A DNA stretch of 22,404 nt from a virus. Below the pieces are notes generated by a model, which had not been told where the DNA came from, ran no database searches, and saw only the letters and a list, made by a program, of their open reading frames with translations. The translations under genes were made by a program, and so were the position numbers. The stretch lies in IMG/VR virus record IMGVR_UViG_3300020221_000133, positions 1 through 22,404 of that record. One strand, written 5' to 3'. Positions 1-8,568 of this stretch are shown piece after piece. Position 1 is the stretch's first letter. Each line of letters starts with the position of its first letter.

Positions 1-1257
1 CCATTAAATCCATATGGACAAGCTACTGGTGGTAGAGTTCCAGGTCAATATCCAACCTATGGAGGTGGACCAGGAGTATCAAATGTTTCAGGTCAAAGAG
101 GCTTTCAAAGATTGTATAGAAAACCAGATAGATTATATTTTCACAGAACAGCTTCTCCAGATTTGCCAGGAAATACAAAAGTAACTATAATTAGGGGACC
201 TGATGGCAAAACGTTTAGAGCAGTTCTACCAACTGGAGAAACTAGAGGAATTAGTAGAGAAATAGGCGCAATGTTTGCGCAATCAATAGACACGCCTGGT
301 TACAAGTCTAATGTTATGGTCTCAAACGTTCCAGGCGCAGTTACTCAGCAGTATCTTGGATACAGTCAAGCAGTTAGCGGCTATGCAAAAGTAGGAGGAC
401 TAAGCGGAAGAGCACTAAGGGGAGCAAATAATGCGTTAAGAGATATGGGCAAAGTAATGGGTCAATTTGACGATGCATTTTTTCAGGCGGGAAAAAGAGG
501 AGCAGCTTTCAATATTCAAAATGCAGCAGATGATTTAATTAAGCAAGGCAAAGTTACAGCGACTGTAGATGATATTATAAAAACTCAACGACAAATGGCA
601 GCCGCCAATGCTGGCACAGGTGGTAGAACTCTAACTGAAAAAGCATTTAATGCAAATGCAAGAAACGCTCGACTGCTTGCTGGACCAAGTGCCCCAACAG
701 TTGCTCAGGCAACAGATATAATAGCTTTTAACTCCGCAGGCCTGGGAGTTAACACTACAATGGTTCAGGGAACGAGCGGTAGAATGATATCAAAAGATCT
801 TCTTGCTAATCTTGCCAGACAACAGGCTACTCCAGAAATGGCAAACGCAATGCTCAGGTCGTTTGGAGAAAAGGGCCTGATTAGGACAGTCGGAACAAAA
901 AACGCAATGGGAATGTTAACGGGTCAATTTGGAAAAGAAGGCGCAAAAATAGCTGGCAATATTGCATTTAGAGCTGGAATGAAAGTGGCAAATCCAATAT
1001 TAACCGCAAGCTTAGTTTATGATTTGTCAAAAATGGCAGCAACTGCTGTAATTGGTGGAGGAGCAAGACTGGCTAAAGATGCAATCAAATCCGCACAAGG
1101 TCAAATTAATAAACCGGGATTTGGAATGGGCTTTAAAGATAACGAAGTAGCAGCCACGTCAAGAGCTAGGGGTGTTGCAGCTATTCAAAATTCACGACTA
1201 AATGCAAGAAGTTCCCTTGGGGCAGAAGCAGCTGCTATGGCAGCAAGATTTGGATAG
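1..1257 (+). CDS. Unidentified virion-type protein, 5' end outside window
   Basis: The frame is already open at base 1 and runs 418 codons to TAG at 1255-1257, so the true start lies to the left; the TTG at 112 is only an internal codon. The visible N-terminal part is rich in Gly, Pro, Tyr and Gln and looks disordered. The rest is rich in Ala, Gly, Asn and Arg. A more hydrophobic stretch near base 990-1065 (reading VANPILTASLVYDLS) could be a membrane-associating segment. The basic, alanine-rich C-terminus ends AAAMAARFG. I recognise no enzyme motif. Its place directly before the large terminase in a late operon, together with its composition, suggests a virion or DNA-ejection protein, but this is inference. 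The reading frame is real: long, uninterrupted, and with arginine codons (AGA, CGA) like its neighbours. Confidence 0.75.
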   Translation, partial: PLNPYGQATGGRVPGQYPTYGGGPGVSNVSGQRGFQRLYRKPDRLYFHRTASPDLPGNTKVTIIRGPDGKTFRAVLPTGETRGISREIGAMFAQSIDTPGYKSNVMVSNVPGAVTQQYLGYSQAVSGYAKVGGLSGRALRGANNALRDMGKVMGQFDDAFFQAGKRGAAFNIQNAADDLIKQGKVTATVDDIIKTQRQMAAANAGTGGRTLTEKAFNANARNARLLAGPSAPTVAQATDIIAFNSAGLGVNTTMVQGTSGRMISKDLLANLARQQATPEMANAMLRSFGEKGLIRTVGTKNAMGMLTGQFGKEGAKIAGNIAFRAGMKVANPILTASLVYDLSKMAATAVIGGGARLAKDAIKSAQGQINKPGFGMGFKDNEVAATSRARGVAAIQNSRLNARSSLGAEAAAMAARFG

Positions 1258-1265
1258 TAGTATTT

Positions 1266-3122
1266 ATGACTATAAAAGAAAAAACAAAAACGTTTAGAAA
1301 TAAAATTCAAAATCTTTCAAGAGAAGATATATTAGAAATACTTAAATCTCAAGATCCAGAAATAATAAAACAAATAAATAGAATAGAATGGGTCTTTAAA
1401 AATAAGTTAGGTCACCTTTCTTGGTCAGATGGAACAAAAGTAGAATCACGTTTAATGACGAATAATGAATTATCCCTTTTAGTAGACGAGCCATTTGAGA
1501 TAGATAACAACTTGTTAAACGCAGGACTTTCTTCAGAGCATCAACGACAACTGCACATAGCTAAAGACCCGTGCTTGTGGGCAAAACATTTTTTGAAAGT
1601 AGATACTAGAGTTTATCAAACACTCATTTTAAGAGATCCTTCTATAAGAAAAGTTTTAAGAGCTGGAAGACGTTTAGGTAAAACGTTCACAATGGCCGTA
1701 TATCTTTTACACTACAGCTACACCCATAAAGACGGAAGATGCTTGGTAGTTGCTCCTATGAAATCGCATGTAGAATTAATATATCAAGAGATGATTAGAC
1801 TTGCAAGTAAAAACGAAGTAGTTATTGATTCCATAGTAAGAAAAGTTACATCCCCTCAATTTATGATTCAATTCTCCAATGGTTCAACTATTAGATTTTT
1901 TACTTCGGGCATGAGGTCAGGAGGAAAATCTGACGTAGCTCGTGGTCAAGAAGCTCATGTCATTATTTTGGACGAAATGGACTACATGCACAATGATGAC
2001 CTGGACGCACTGTATGCCATGCTCCAGAAAACTTCCGAAGATCAACAAGACAAAGTTCTTATTGGAGCATCTACCCCAACCGGAAGAAGGGAAAAATTTT
2101 GGGAATGGTGCAGAAATGCAAGATTTAAAGAATTTTGGTTTCCCTCTTACGCAAATCCCTTTTTCTCAAAAGATCAAGAAGAAGAATTTAGAGAGCAATA
2201 TTCAGAAATGGGATATCGTCACGAGATAGAAGCTGATTGGGGAGAGGATTCTGAAGGAGTATATCCTAGAAAATATGTTGATTTAGCTTTTATTGAACCA
2301 TCTTGGAATTATGTTCCAACAGTTAAGTCTGCTAGAAGCTTTCACGTAATTGGCGTTGACTGGGATAAATATGGAGCAGGAACAAATATAGTTGCATTAG
2401 AGGTATGTTCTTCAAATTATGAAGAAGAACAATTTAGAAATAAAATAAAATTATCCTACAGAGAAGAAATAGAAAAATCAGAATACACTTTAACCAAAGC
2501 CGTAAATCGAATAATTGAATTAAACGATCTTCTTCAACCCAAACACATTTATGTTGACAGAGGATTTGGAGAAGTTCAGGTAGAACTACTTAAAAAACAC
2601 GGAATCGAAAATCCAAAATCAGGACTAAAAGAAAAAGTTAAAGGAATAAGTTTTGCAGAAACAATAGAAATAAGAGATCCGTATACTAAATTAATGATTA
2701 AAAAAGATTTAAAGCCATACATGGTTGATAATTTAAGGCAATTTTTAGAGAAAGAAACCTTAATGATACCAGGATCTGACGATGAGCTATATATGCAGCT
2801 GATATCATATATTGTGTCCAGAACAACTCAACATGGTAGGCCTGTTTTTGAAGCTGGAGGTTCTGCGGCAGACCACGCGCACGACGCATTGATACTGGGT
2901 TTGTTGGCAGTTTCTCAAAATTATGGTGAATTTAGCAAGATTAAAATTGCAACAAATATAGAGTCAGTATCAAATAAATTTTTTATGCCAGAAGAACAAA
3001 AAATCACAACCAATAATGAAAAAGGTAAAACTATTAGTAGAGCAGACAAAATTAATGTGAATAATGTAAAATTTGGAATGAGAAAAAAAACACCATCAAA
3101 AATTAAAAGAAATATGTTTTAG
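1266..3122 (+). CDS. terL: Terminase large subunit (packaging ATPase-nuclease)
   Basis: This 618-residue protein has the full two-domain layout of a phage large terminase, the motor that pumps genome DNA into the prohead and cuts it. In the ATPase domain I see a Walker A variant GRRLGKT (134-140), a Walker B VIILDE (232-237) and the coupling motif IGAST (266-270). The RNase H-like nuclease domain follows, with VIGVDWD (Asp365), HIYVDRG (Asp431) and DHAHDAL (Asp536, Asp540) supplying the expected acidic metal ligands. Length is typical for the family. ATG 1266 is 8 bases after the preceding stop; no strong ribosome binding site is visible, which suggests translation coupled to the upstream gene. 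The basic tail (about 585-618) is Lys- and Asn-rich. No small terminase subunit is recognisable in the window. Identification is firm. Confidence 0.97.
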   Translation: MTIKEKTKTFRNKIQNLSREDILEILKSQDPEIIKQINRIEWVFKNKLGHLSWSDGTKVESRLMTNNELSLLVDEPFEIDNNLLNAGLSSEHQRQLHIAKDPCLWAKHFLKVDTRVYQTLILRDPSIRKVLRAGRRLGKTFTMAVYLLHYSYTHKDGRCLVVAPMKSHVELIYQEMIRLASKNEVVIDSIVRKVTSPQFMIQFSNGSTIRFFTSGMRSGGKSDVARGQEAHVIILDEMDYMHNDDLDALYAMLQKTSEDQQDKVLIGASTPTGRREKFWEWCRNARFKEFWFPSYANPFFSKDQEEEFREQYSEMGYRHEIEADWGEDSEGVYPRKYVDLAFIEPSWNYVPTVKSARSFHVIGVDWDKYGAGTNIVALEVCSSNYEEEQFRNKIKLSYREEIEKSEYTLTKAVNRIIELNDLLQPKHIYVDRGFGEVQVELLKKHGIENPKSGLKEKVKGISFAETIEIRDPYTKLMIKKDLKPYMVDNLRQFLEKETLMIPGSDDELYMQLISYIVSRTTQHGRPVFEAGGSAADHAHDALILGLLAVSQNYGEFSKIKIATNIESVSNKFFMPEEQKITTNNEKGKTISRADKINVNNVKFGMRKKTPSKIKRNMF

Positions 3123-3129
3123 GTAAATT

Positions 3130-4755
3130 ATGTCTATCAACAATAATATTGATACAGGAATAAAAGTTGATTCTTTGTTTTCTCAAGAAACAATTTCTGA
3201 CTCAACTGCTTTTAGCTATTATAATGACAATAAAAATTTAACAAATGTTAAATATAAACAACATATGTCAGAAAATGAAGTAAAAGGATCATTCTCAAAT
3301 TATATTCCAATTGATAATGTCATGGCAGAACTAATGTCTACAAGAATAGATATATCTAAAGTTATGAAAGAAATAGAAATATTTTTATCAAATGTTTATT
3401 TGAAAGCAGACTTAGTTCCAAGCTTAGATATAGCTCACAACCAAGTTTGGAATGAGGTTGTAAATAAAGCCGAAACAAAAAACGACGACGTTATAAGCAT
3501 ATCAAATATAAGACCAGAAAATTACATTTCATATCAAGAATACGCCTATTGCCAAAAACACCAGTGCAGAGGATGCAGAGCGCTAATCATGGAATATGAT
3601 GCGCTTGTAGGAAAAACAGCACTAAGTTATTATTATGATATAAAAAATATAATAAAACTTTTTTCTTTTGAATTAGAATGCATTTACAGATTTATGATAT
3701 CTATGATAGGAGATGATTATAATAATGAAACAGAAAAAGATATTGCAAAAGAATTTTACTTCTGGTCAAAAACCCTTAAAGAATATACGAAATTGTTTGC
3801 CAAGGAAATCATGTCGATACCACCAAAATTACCAAAATCCCAAATGGATAATCTCTCAAAAATTCAAGCAACGCAATTCGAAACATTTTTTTCTTTCAAA
3901 ATAAATTCATATCAGTCAGAAATAAAAAAACTTACTGGATTACTAAAAACAGAAATGCAAGACACATCTGAAATGTATTATCAAAAATTCTTAGGACCAG
4001 CTCTACAGGCAAGATCTTATGTAGCTTTTCCACTAGAAGTGGATTTATTGTCTTCAGATATAAAAAATAAATCTCCGGAGCTAGCAAAAGAAATAGTCAT
4101 GGCCGCCTCTTCCATAAATGGAAACATAGCCTCTTTGATCGCCGACCTACAACAAAAAAGAGTAAACTCAGAAAAAAGAATTATTGGCGCACTAGAAACG
4201 ATAAGATTAAAAAGAAAATACATTTCATATGTTTCTCAACTTCAAAGTATTTCTGAAATAAAATCACAATCTATTTATGTAGATTTAGATTCAGATAAAT
4301 ATTCAGAATATTTTGAAGAAGCAAGTATTTTTGGTGAAAAAAACGAAACTTTAAATTCTTCTCATAAATATTTTAATAATCTTTTAGAAGATGATCACCC
4401 ACAATATCTTCTTAGATCAGGAGGAACAATAGTTGGAGATATACATATTAAGGACGGGGCAAAAATTGCTGGACTAGATATAGCAAATCACACGCATTCT
4501 AATATGGACGGCAGTAAATCAATTAAAATAAGTGATATAGATTATGAGACTGATCGATCCAGTGATACGGCAAGTCTTTATTTGAATAGATTAGAAAAAG
4601 AACCAGTTACAATTAGTGTAGATTCTTATTCGCAAGATGTTTTAATAGGTGGCGTTCCAGTTATTGATGTTTTATTAAACGCAGAAATAAACGTTGATAC
4701 GAGTAAAGAGGGAAAATATGATATTATTATTTCCTATATTGAATTAGAGGATTAA
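3130..4755 (+). CDS. Structural protein with tail-fibre-like C-terminal domain
   Basis: The product is 541 residues. Residues 1-130 match nothing I know. At 141-149 a cysteine cluster reads CQKHQCRGC (Cys141, Cys146, Cys149) and could bind metal with a further ligand. Residues about 200-390 are rich in Lys, Glu, Ser and Ile and probably helical, including a likely coiled coil at 335-380. From about 412 the protein changes to a typical phage fibre segment: EDDHPQYLLRSGGTIVGDI (420-438) is the widespread linker found in tail-fibre and baseplate-attached proteins, followed by a short beta-rich tail. A virion role, baseplate or fibre attachment, is inferred from this segment and from the fibre genes that follow. 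An AGG overlapping the terminase stop sits 6 bases before ATG 3130. No in-frame CGG occurs and the gene needs no frame correction. Confidence 0.8.
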   Translation: MSINNNIDTGIKVDSLFSQETISDSTAFSYYNDNKNLTNVKYKQHMSENEVKGSFSNYIPIDNVMAELMSTRIDISKVMKEIEIFLSNVYLKADLVPSLDIAHNQVWNEVVNKAETKNDDVISISNIRPENYISYQEYAYCQKHQCRGCRALIMEYDALVGKTALSYYYDIKNIIKLFSFELECIYRFMISMIGDDYNNETEKDIAKEFYFWSKTLKEYTKLFAKEIMSIPPKLPKSQMDNLSKIQATQFETFFSFKINSYQSEIKKLTGLLKTEMQDTSEMYYQKFLGPALQARSYVAFPLEVDLLSSDIKNKSPELAKEIVMAASSINGNIASLIADLQQKRVNSEKRIIGALETIRLKRKYISYVSQLQSISEIKSQSIYVDLDSDKYSEYFEEASIFGEKNETLNSSHKYFNNLLEDDHPQYLLRSGGTIVGDIHIKDGAKIAGLDIANHTHSNMDGSKSIKISDIDYETDRSSDTASLYLNRLEKEPVTISVDSYSQDVLIGGVPVIDVLLNAEINVDTSKEGKYDIIISYIELED

Positions 4756-4756
4756 A

Positions 4757-5776
4757 ATGGAATGGTTTAAATATTTTCCAAAAAATTTTGACTTGTCTTC
4801 TTCAGAGCCAAAATATATACACCCACCTTTAAGGCACTCAATTCAAATATATGAAATTTATGAAGAAATTAAAAAAGATCAAATTATTTCAATAAAAGTA
4901 CCTAATTCTGATTTTATTAAAATTACATCACAAAATGCAACTATAGATACAGACAATACTCAATTTCTTGTAGTTTACCTAGATAACGAAAAAGAAGAGG
5001 AATATACAGTAGTTAGATCTTCGGTAATAGATGGGTATTTATACTTCCAAGCGGCAAGAGATCATGAAATAGAAAAAGATATAATTGATAAATATTACTT
5101 ATATTATGGAAATAAGTATTTAAAATATTTACAAAGTGTTACATATAATTCAAAACCAGCCTACAAACAGATTTCTACACAAGATGCCAGCGAACTTAGT
5201 GGCAATCCATCACTTTTAAATACTACCGCGTTTAATTTGAGCACTGAAACAATACAAAATAACTATTACACAACAGTAAAAGCTAATGAAAATGGTGAAG
5301 ATAAAGAAAAATTTTCTTACTATAATCAAGATACTGATTGGCTAAATTATAAGACTTCAACTATTGGAGCAAAAGTTTCTGGCTATTTCAACGGTCCAGC
5401 GCTAAAAATTAATGCATATAAAACGCCAAGCTCAGGAAAAGTAAATTTAAAAATAATAAAACTAGAACAGAGCTATAAGTCATTTAATCTTCTGGAAAAA
5501 AAGGAACAAACAATTAGCGAAGAAGAAGAAGAAGTGTATACTGCAATTGACGAAAATGCAATTGATCTTTATTCTCCAAGTGTAAATGAGGCAACAATTT
5601 ATCAAACAACTTCTTTAGAAAATAAAAAATACTATTTTTTTATAGAAGTGATAGAGTCAAAAAACATAGCTTCAACTAAAAATGAACTAGAACTTATTTC
5701 ATTTGAATATAATAAAAATTTTAATTGCGTTTTACAACAAAAAGAATACAATTCAGAATTATCATTTAAGGTTTAA
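4757..5776 (+). CDS. Unidentified late protein, probably tail or baseplate
   Basis: The 339-residue product is not one I recognise. It is rich in Tyr, Lys, Glu and Asn and has alternating hydrophobic patterning that suggests beta structure, with a run of glutamates near residues 255-262 (EEEEE). No signal peptide, membrane span or catalytic motif is evident. ATG 4757 lies one base after the stop of the preceding gene, with AGAGG six bases upstream, so the two are probably translated together. The next gene starts five bases after its stop. Being placed between two fibre-type genes points to a tail or baseplate component, but only by context. It is very AT-rich, with AGA-only arginine usage and no CGG codon. 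Confidence 0.75.
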   Translation: MEWFKYFPKNFDLSSSEPKYIHPPLRHSIQIYEIYEEIKKDQIISIKVPNSDFIKITSQNATIDTDNTQFLVVYLDNEKEEEYTVVRSSVIDGYLYFQAARDHEIEKDIIDKYYLYYGNKYLKYLQSVTYNSKPAYKQISTQDASELSGNPSLLNTTAFNLSTETIQNNYYTTVKANENGEDKEKFSYYNQDTDWLNYKTSTIGAKVSGYFNGPALKINAYKTPSSGKVNLKIIKLEQSYKSFNLLEKKEQTISEEEEEVYTAIDENAIDLYSPSVNEATIYQTTSLENKKYYFFIEVIESKNIASTKNELELISFEYNKNFNCVLQQKEYNSELSFKV

Positions 5777-5781
5777 AATTT

Positions 5782-8109
5782 ATGACAATAGTAAAAAGAA
5801 CAGTACAAGATTTAAAACCAGATACAAGATATTTGGTTAAGGTAGAAGTTTTTGACAATGATCTAAACTCAGTTGCTGCTGAACAAAGTCTAATAGTAAA
5901 CACACCATCGGATTCAAGCGCTCCTGGAGCGGTAGCCAATTTTACATTATTTAATAATTCAAAATCTTTGATGTTTAAATTTACTGCGCCTATTGACAAC
6001 GATTTAAAGGGTTATGAGTATCAAGTTTATTCGCAAAACAATGCAGTGGAAGCATACTTAATACAAAGTCGGAAATAGTACAAGTAGTGTATTTAGCGTA
6101 GTTCTTAATTCAGTTGGACAGGCTATTACTCAATCTTCTCCAGTATATGGTAGGGTTAGACCTGTTGACACTTCTAATAACTACGGAGAATGGACCAACT
6201 TAGTGGCTTCTCAGTCCACGTTGATAGATTCGGCAGAAATTTTAGAACTAACAGCAGATAAAATTAAAGCTGGAACAATTGGCGCTCATACAATAACTAT
6301 GGACGGAAATAATTCAATAATAAAATCTTCAAATTTTGATGGAGTTTCAAATAACGATGGAACTTATTCCGGTGCAACTTCTGGTTGGCTAATTAATGGA
6401 TCTGGCAAATCATATTTCTACAATACTACTATAGTTGGTTCTATTGACATAGGCGGATTTGACTCCGGCTCTTTTCACGTAGACTCAGAAGGTAATTTGT
6501 GGATGGGTGGAGCAACGTTTAATACCTCAACATTTCGCGTAGCCAAAGAGGGAGACGTTTTTGCTAATAGTTTATCATTAAATGGAAATACCTCCGTACA
6601 AAACGCAGGTAAACTCTATATAAGTACAGTCACTCCCGGAGTGTACAATAATACGAATACGGCTTTTTACGCAGATGGTTCAGGTAAATTTTCCTTGGGC
6701 GATAAACTTACTTGGGACGGGAGTGCGTTAACCATACAGGGTACACTAAAATTTCCCGATGGTACTACTCCAGGAACTTTTGACGATGGAGACGCTATAA
6801 CCAGTGGATCTGTAGCTGGTCTAACTATAAATTCTAGTAAAATATTTTTTGGTACTGGAACCTATGGTAATAATAGCACAGCTTTTTACGTAGATAATAC
6901 TGGTAAATTTTCCTTGGGCGATAAACTTACTTGGGACGGGAGTGCGTTAACCATACAGGGTACACTAAAATTTCCCGATGGTTCTACGCCAGTCAGCGAA
7001 GAAGAGGCAGAAGAAGCCGCAGAGGATGTAATAACGAGCGGCTTTGTAGGTGGCTTAATAATACAATCCGATAAAATGTACTATGGCGCAGGTTCATTCG
7101 CATCAAGCAATACTGGTTTTTATGTAGCCAACAATGGGGGAGCAACAAATTTTTCTTTAGGCGATAAACTTACCTGGAATGGAAGCACCCTAAGCATTTC
7201 GGGCAATGTTGTTATTACTGGCGGATCAACGTTAGCCTCGATAAATAACGCACAGGATACAGCAGACACCGCCAACAATACAGCAAACAACGCACAGAAC
7301 ACAGCAAACAACGCACAGAACACAGCAAATAACGCTCAAGACGACGCAAACTCTGCATACAATTTAGCCTCAACCAAAATAACAGCTGGTGAAGTTGTAA
7401 CAACGATCAATGGCGGCTCAACAACAATCCATGGAGACAAAATCACAACAGGAACACTTAGCGCAGATAGAATTTCTGGTGGAACAATAACAGCGACGAT
7501 ACAAATAAATAGTCCATTCATTAACGGTGGCAGCATAAGTATTGGTCCAAATGGAAACTTTCAAGTAGACTCTTCTCGGTACGATGTTTGGTAGAAACAT
7601 AACTATAGATCAAGGTTTTAGATATAGATGTACAGGAATTTTTAACTCAACTTCTTCTACTACAACCGCCAGAGTACATCGGCGCAGGTGGAGTAGAGGC
7701 ATTGTGTTCTCCAGCTTCAAAAAGAGAATATAAGTACAACATAGAAGATATACCCAATGCCTTAAGCATTCTGCAGACAGTTAGGCCAAGAATTTTTAAT
7801 TGGAAAATAGATGCCTTTGATTCAATTGACCCTTGGACTAAGGAGGCTTGGACTGATGAAGCTAAAGAAATAAACGAATTTAACAAATCATATGGTTTTA
7901 TAGCAGAAGAAATAACAGAAACTCAACCACATCTTACGGTTTATGAATCGCCTGATGCGTCGCTACCAAAAGATCAACCAGGGGGCGTATTTGATTTGTC
8001 CGCATGGAAGCCAAAAATGTGGAAAGAAATGGAATTTATACCTCTGCTTGTTAAGGCAGTTCAAGAACTAAGCGTAAAAGTTGCAGAACTAGAATCTAAA
8101 GTAGTATAA
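5782..8109 (+). CDS. Long tail fibre with S74 chaperone, three +1 shifts
   Basis: No single frame covers this gene. Reading 5782-6069, skipping C6070, 6071-7576, skipping C7577, 7578-7679, skipping C7680, then 7681-8109 gives a continuous 774-residue fibre. The N-terminus has fibronectin-III-like strands (about 1-45, then about 48-145); the first shift falls inside the second such domain. A glycine- and serine-rich stem follows, containing a 73-residue repeat with near-identical DNA, then a NAQNTAN-type helical repeat. The C-terminal 140 residues (about 633-774) are a peptidase S74 intramolecular chaperone: SKREYKYNIEDI, NWKID, YGFIAEEI and a final VKAVQELSVKVAELE helix. Such domains fold trimeric fibres and usually cleave themselves off. 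Without shifting, ribosomes would yield a 98-residue fragment and the chaperone would have no fibre. The three shifts sum to three bases, so the gene ends in the frame it began in. Confidence 0.88.
6070..6072 (+). other. CGG +1 frameshift site 1
   Basis: In the starting frame the codons run CAA AGT CGG AAA TAG, stopping at 6076. Skipping C6070 gives AGT GGA AAT AGT ACA, and the fibronectin-like domain continues through VFSVVLNSVG. The frame being joined is closed upstream by TAA at 6059-6061, so the switch must happen between 6062 and the TAG; CGG is the only codon in that gap that fits the other six sites. Confidence 0.85.
6683..6982 (+). repeat. 81-bp exact direct repeat in fibre stem
   Basis: Bases 6683-6763 and 6902-6982 are identical by eye over 81 bases, offset by 219 bases (73 codons). 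Each encodes GKFSLGDKLTWDGSALTIQG and the residues just after it. A diverged third copy lies near 7148-7210, reading FSLGDKLTWNGSTLSISG. The DNA identity shows a recent duplication or conversion of one stem module, and it remains in frame. Confidence 0.9.
7280..7342 (+). repeat. 21-bp tandem repeat, coiled-coil NAQNTAN unit
   Basis: Bases 7280-7300 and 7301-7321 are identical 21-mers, with a diverged third copy at 7322-7342 and degenerate copies upstream from about 7244. They encode the seven-residue unit TANNAQN in tandem, a heptad-length helical repeat common in trimeric fibre stalks. Tandem copies of this kind can change in number by slippage without altering the frame. Confidence 0.85.
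7577..7579 (+). other. CGG +1 frameshift site 2
   Basis: The frame reads GAC TCT TCT CGG TAC GAT GTT TGG TAG. Skipping C7577 gives TCT GGT ACG ATG TTT GGT, so the fibre continues VDSSGTMFGRNITI. VDSSG is a common phrase in fibre tips just before S74 domains. The same DNA without the extra C (TCTGGTACG) occurs near 20648, where it is read normally as Ser-Gly-Thr. Confidence 0.88.
7680..7682 (+). other. CGG +1 frameshift site 3
   Basis: After site 2 the frame stays open for 34 codons to AGA GTA CAT CGG. Continuing without a shift gives a basic peptide and a TAA within 17 codons. Skipping C7680 gives GGC GCA GGT GGA and leads straight into the S74 chaperone (SKREYKYNIED). Two shifts 103 bases apart are needed to join the stem to its chaperone, and both fall at CGG. 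Confidence 0.87.
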
Positions 8110-8118
8110 TATAAATAT

Positions 8119-8304
8119 ATGGAAAATAATGCAAATATTCAAGTGAATTTTATTCTTCAAGCATGTCAAGAAAGATTAAACGAGGTAACATCTCAGCTTG
8201 TCCTAAAAGATGCAATAATAAAACAACTTACTTTGTATATAAATGAACTAGAAACTAATTCAAAAACTAAAGTTAAAGAAAAAGAAAAAGAGGATGATTT
8301 TTAA
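8119..8304 (+). CDS. Small coiled-coil protein of unknown function
   Basis: A 61-residue product, probably one helix: residues 8-46 have regular hydrophobic spacing (FILQACQERLNEVTSQLVL and onward), followed by a Lys/Glu tail ending EDDF. ATG 8119 is nine bases after the fibre stop. Its own stop overlaps the next start by one base (TAATG), indicating translational coupling with the gene at 8304. Small helical proteins of this type are frequent between tail and head genes of phages, but I cannot assign a role. Confidence 0.7.
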   Translation: MENNANIQVNFILQACQERLNEVTSQLVLKDAIIKQLTLYINELETNSKTKVKEKEKEDDF

Positions 8305-8495
8305 TGTCTGATGCAAACACGGAAACACCACAGCAGAAAGCTGTTATAACTATTACGATAACAAATCAAAACATAATGTATGAAAGCCCGCTTCCAGAGG
8401 ATTCAACAATAGCAGTCTTGGAGTCTGTAAAATTTTTAATTATCAAAAATTCGTTTGATAGAACAAATTCAACTGAGTCAACCCAACAAGCTTAA
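8304..8495 (+). CDS. Small conserved-looking late protein
   Basis: The 63-residue product has a Thr/Gln-rich start, a strand-like segment AVITITITNQNIMYE (about 13-27) and an acidic-hydrophobic segment PEDSTIAVLESVKFLI, and ends in a Ser/Thr-rich tail. Its start overlaps the preceding stop by one base (TAATG), which supports both genes being translated. I do not recognise a family. It is the last gene before the short hairpin-bearing gap that precedes the portal. Confidence 0.65.
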   Translation: MSDANTETPQQKAVITITITNQNIMYESPLPEDSTIAVLESVKFLIIKNSFDRTNSTESTQQA

Positions 8496-8507
8496 CCTAA
8501 TCTATTA

Positions 8508-8530
8508 AGTAACTACCTAAGGTAGCTACT
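8508..8530 (+). promoter_or_regulatory. Inverted repeat upstream of portal gene
   Basis: The arms AGTAACTACCT and AGGTAGCTACT are complementary except for one A/C mismatch and are separated by one base; the core CTACCTAAGGTAG (8513-8525) is a near-perfect palindrome. It lies in the 73-base gap between 8495 and the portal start. No clean T-tract follows, so a terminator is less likely than an operator or an mRNA-processing or stability hairpin. A TATAAT at 8533-8538 just downstream could be a -10 element, but I see no matching -35. The portal start has AAAGGG at 8555-8560. Confidence 0.5.
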
Positions 8531-8568
8531 ATTATAATATAATTAAACTTATTTAAAGGGTGTTTTAA

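Noticed and set aside
6683-6982. Template/variable repeat pair of a diversity-generating retroelement
   Set aside because: The two copies are exactly identical over 81 bases without adenine-specific changes, and no reverse transcriptase is in the window.
7244-7345. CRISPR-like array from the 21-bp repeats
   Set aside because: Units are contiguous without spacers and encode a regular heptad inside a fibre gene.
5782-8109. Reading the fibre pieces as separate genes starting at 6203 (GTG) and 7702
   Set aside because: The pieces have no ribosome binding sites, the open frames extend upstream of these starts to the CGG sites, and the S74 domain requires a covalently attached fibre.
8110-8117. 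TATAAATA, a T4-type late promoter match
   Set aside because: It ends one base before the start codon at 8119, leaving no room for a leader, and the match is expected by chance in AT-rich DNA. No repeated pattern before other genes was seen.
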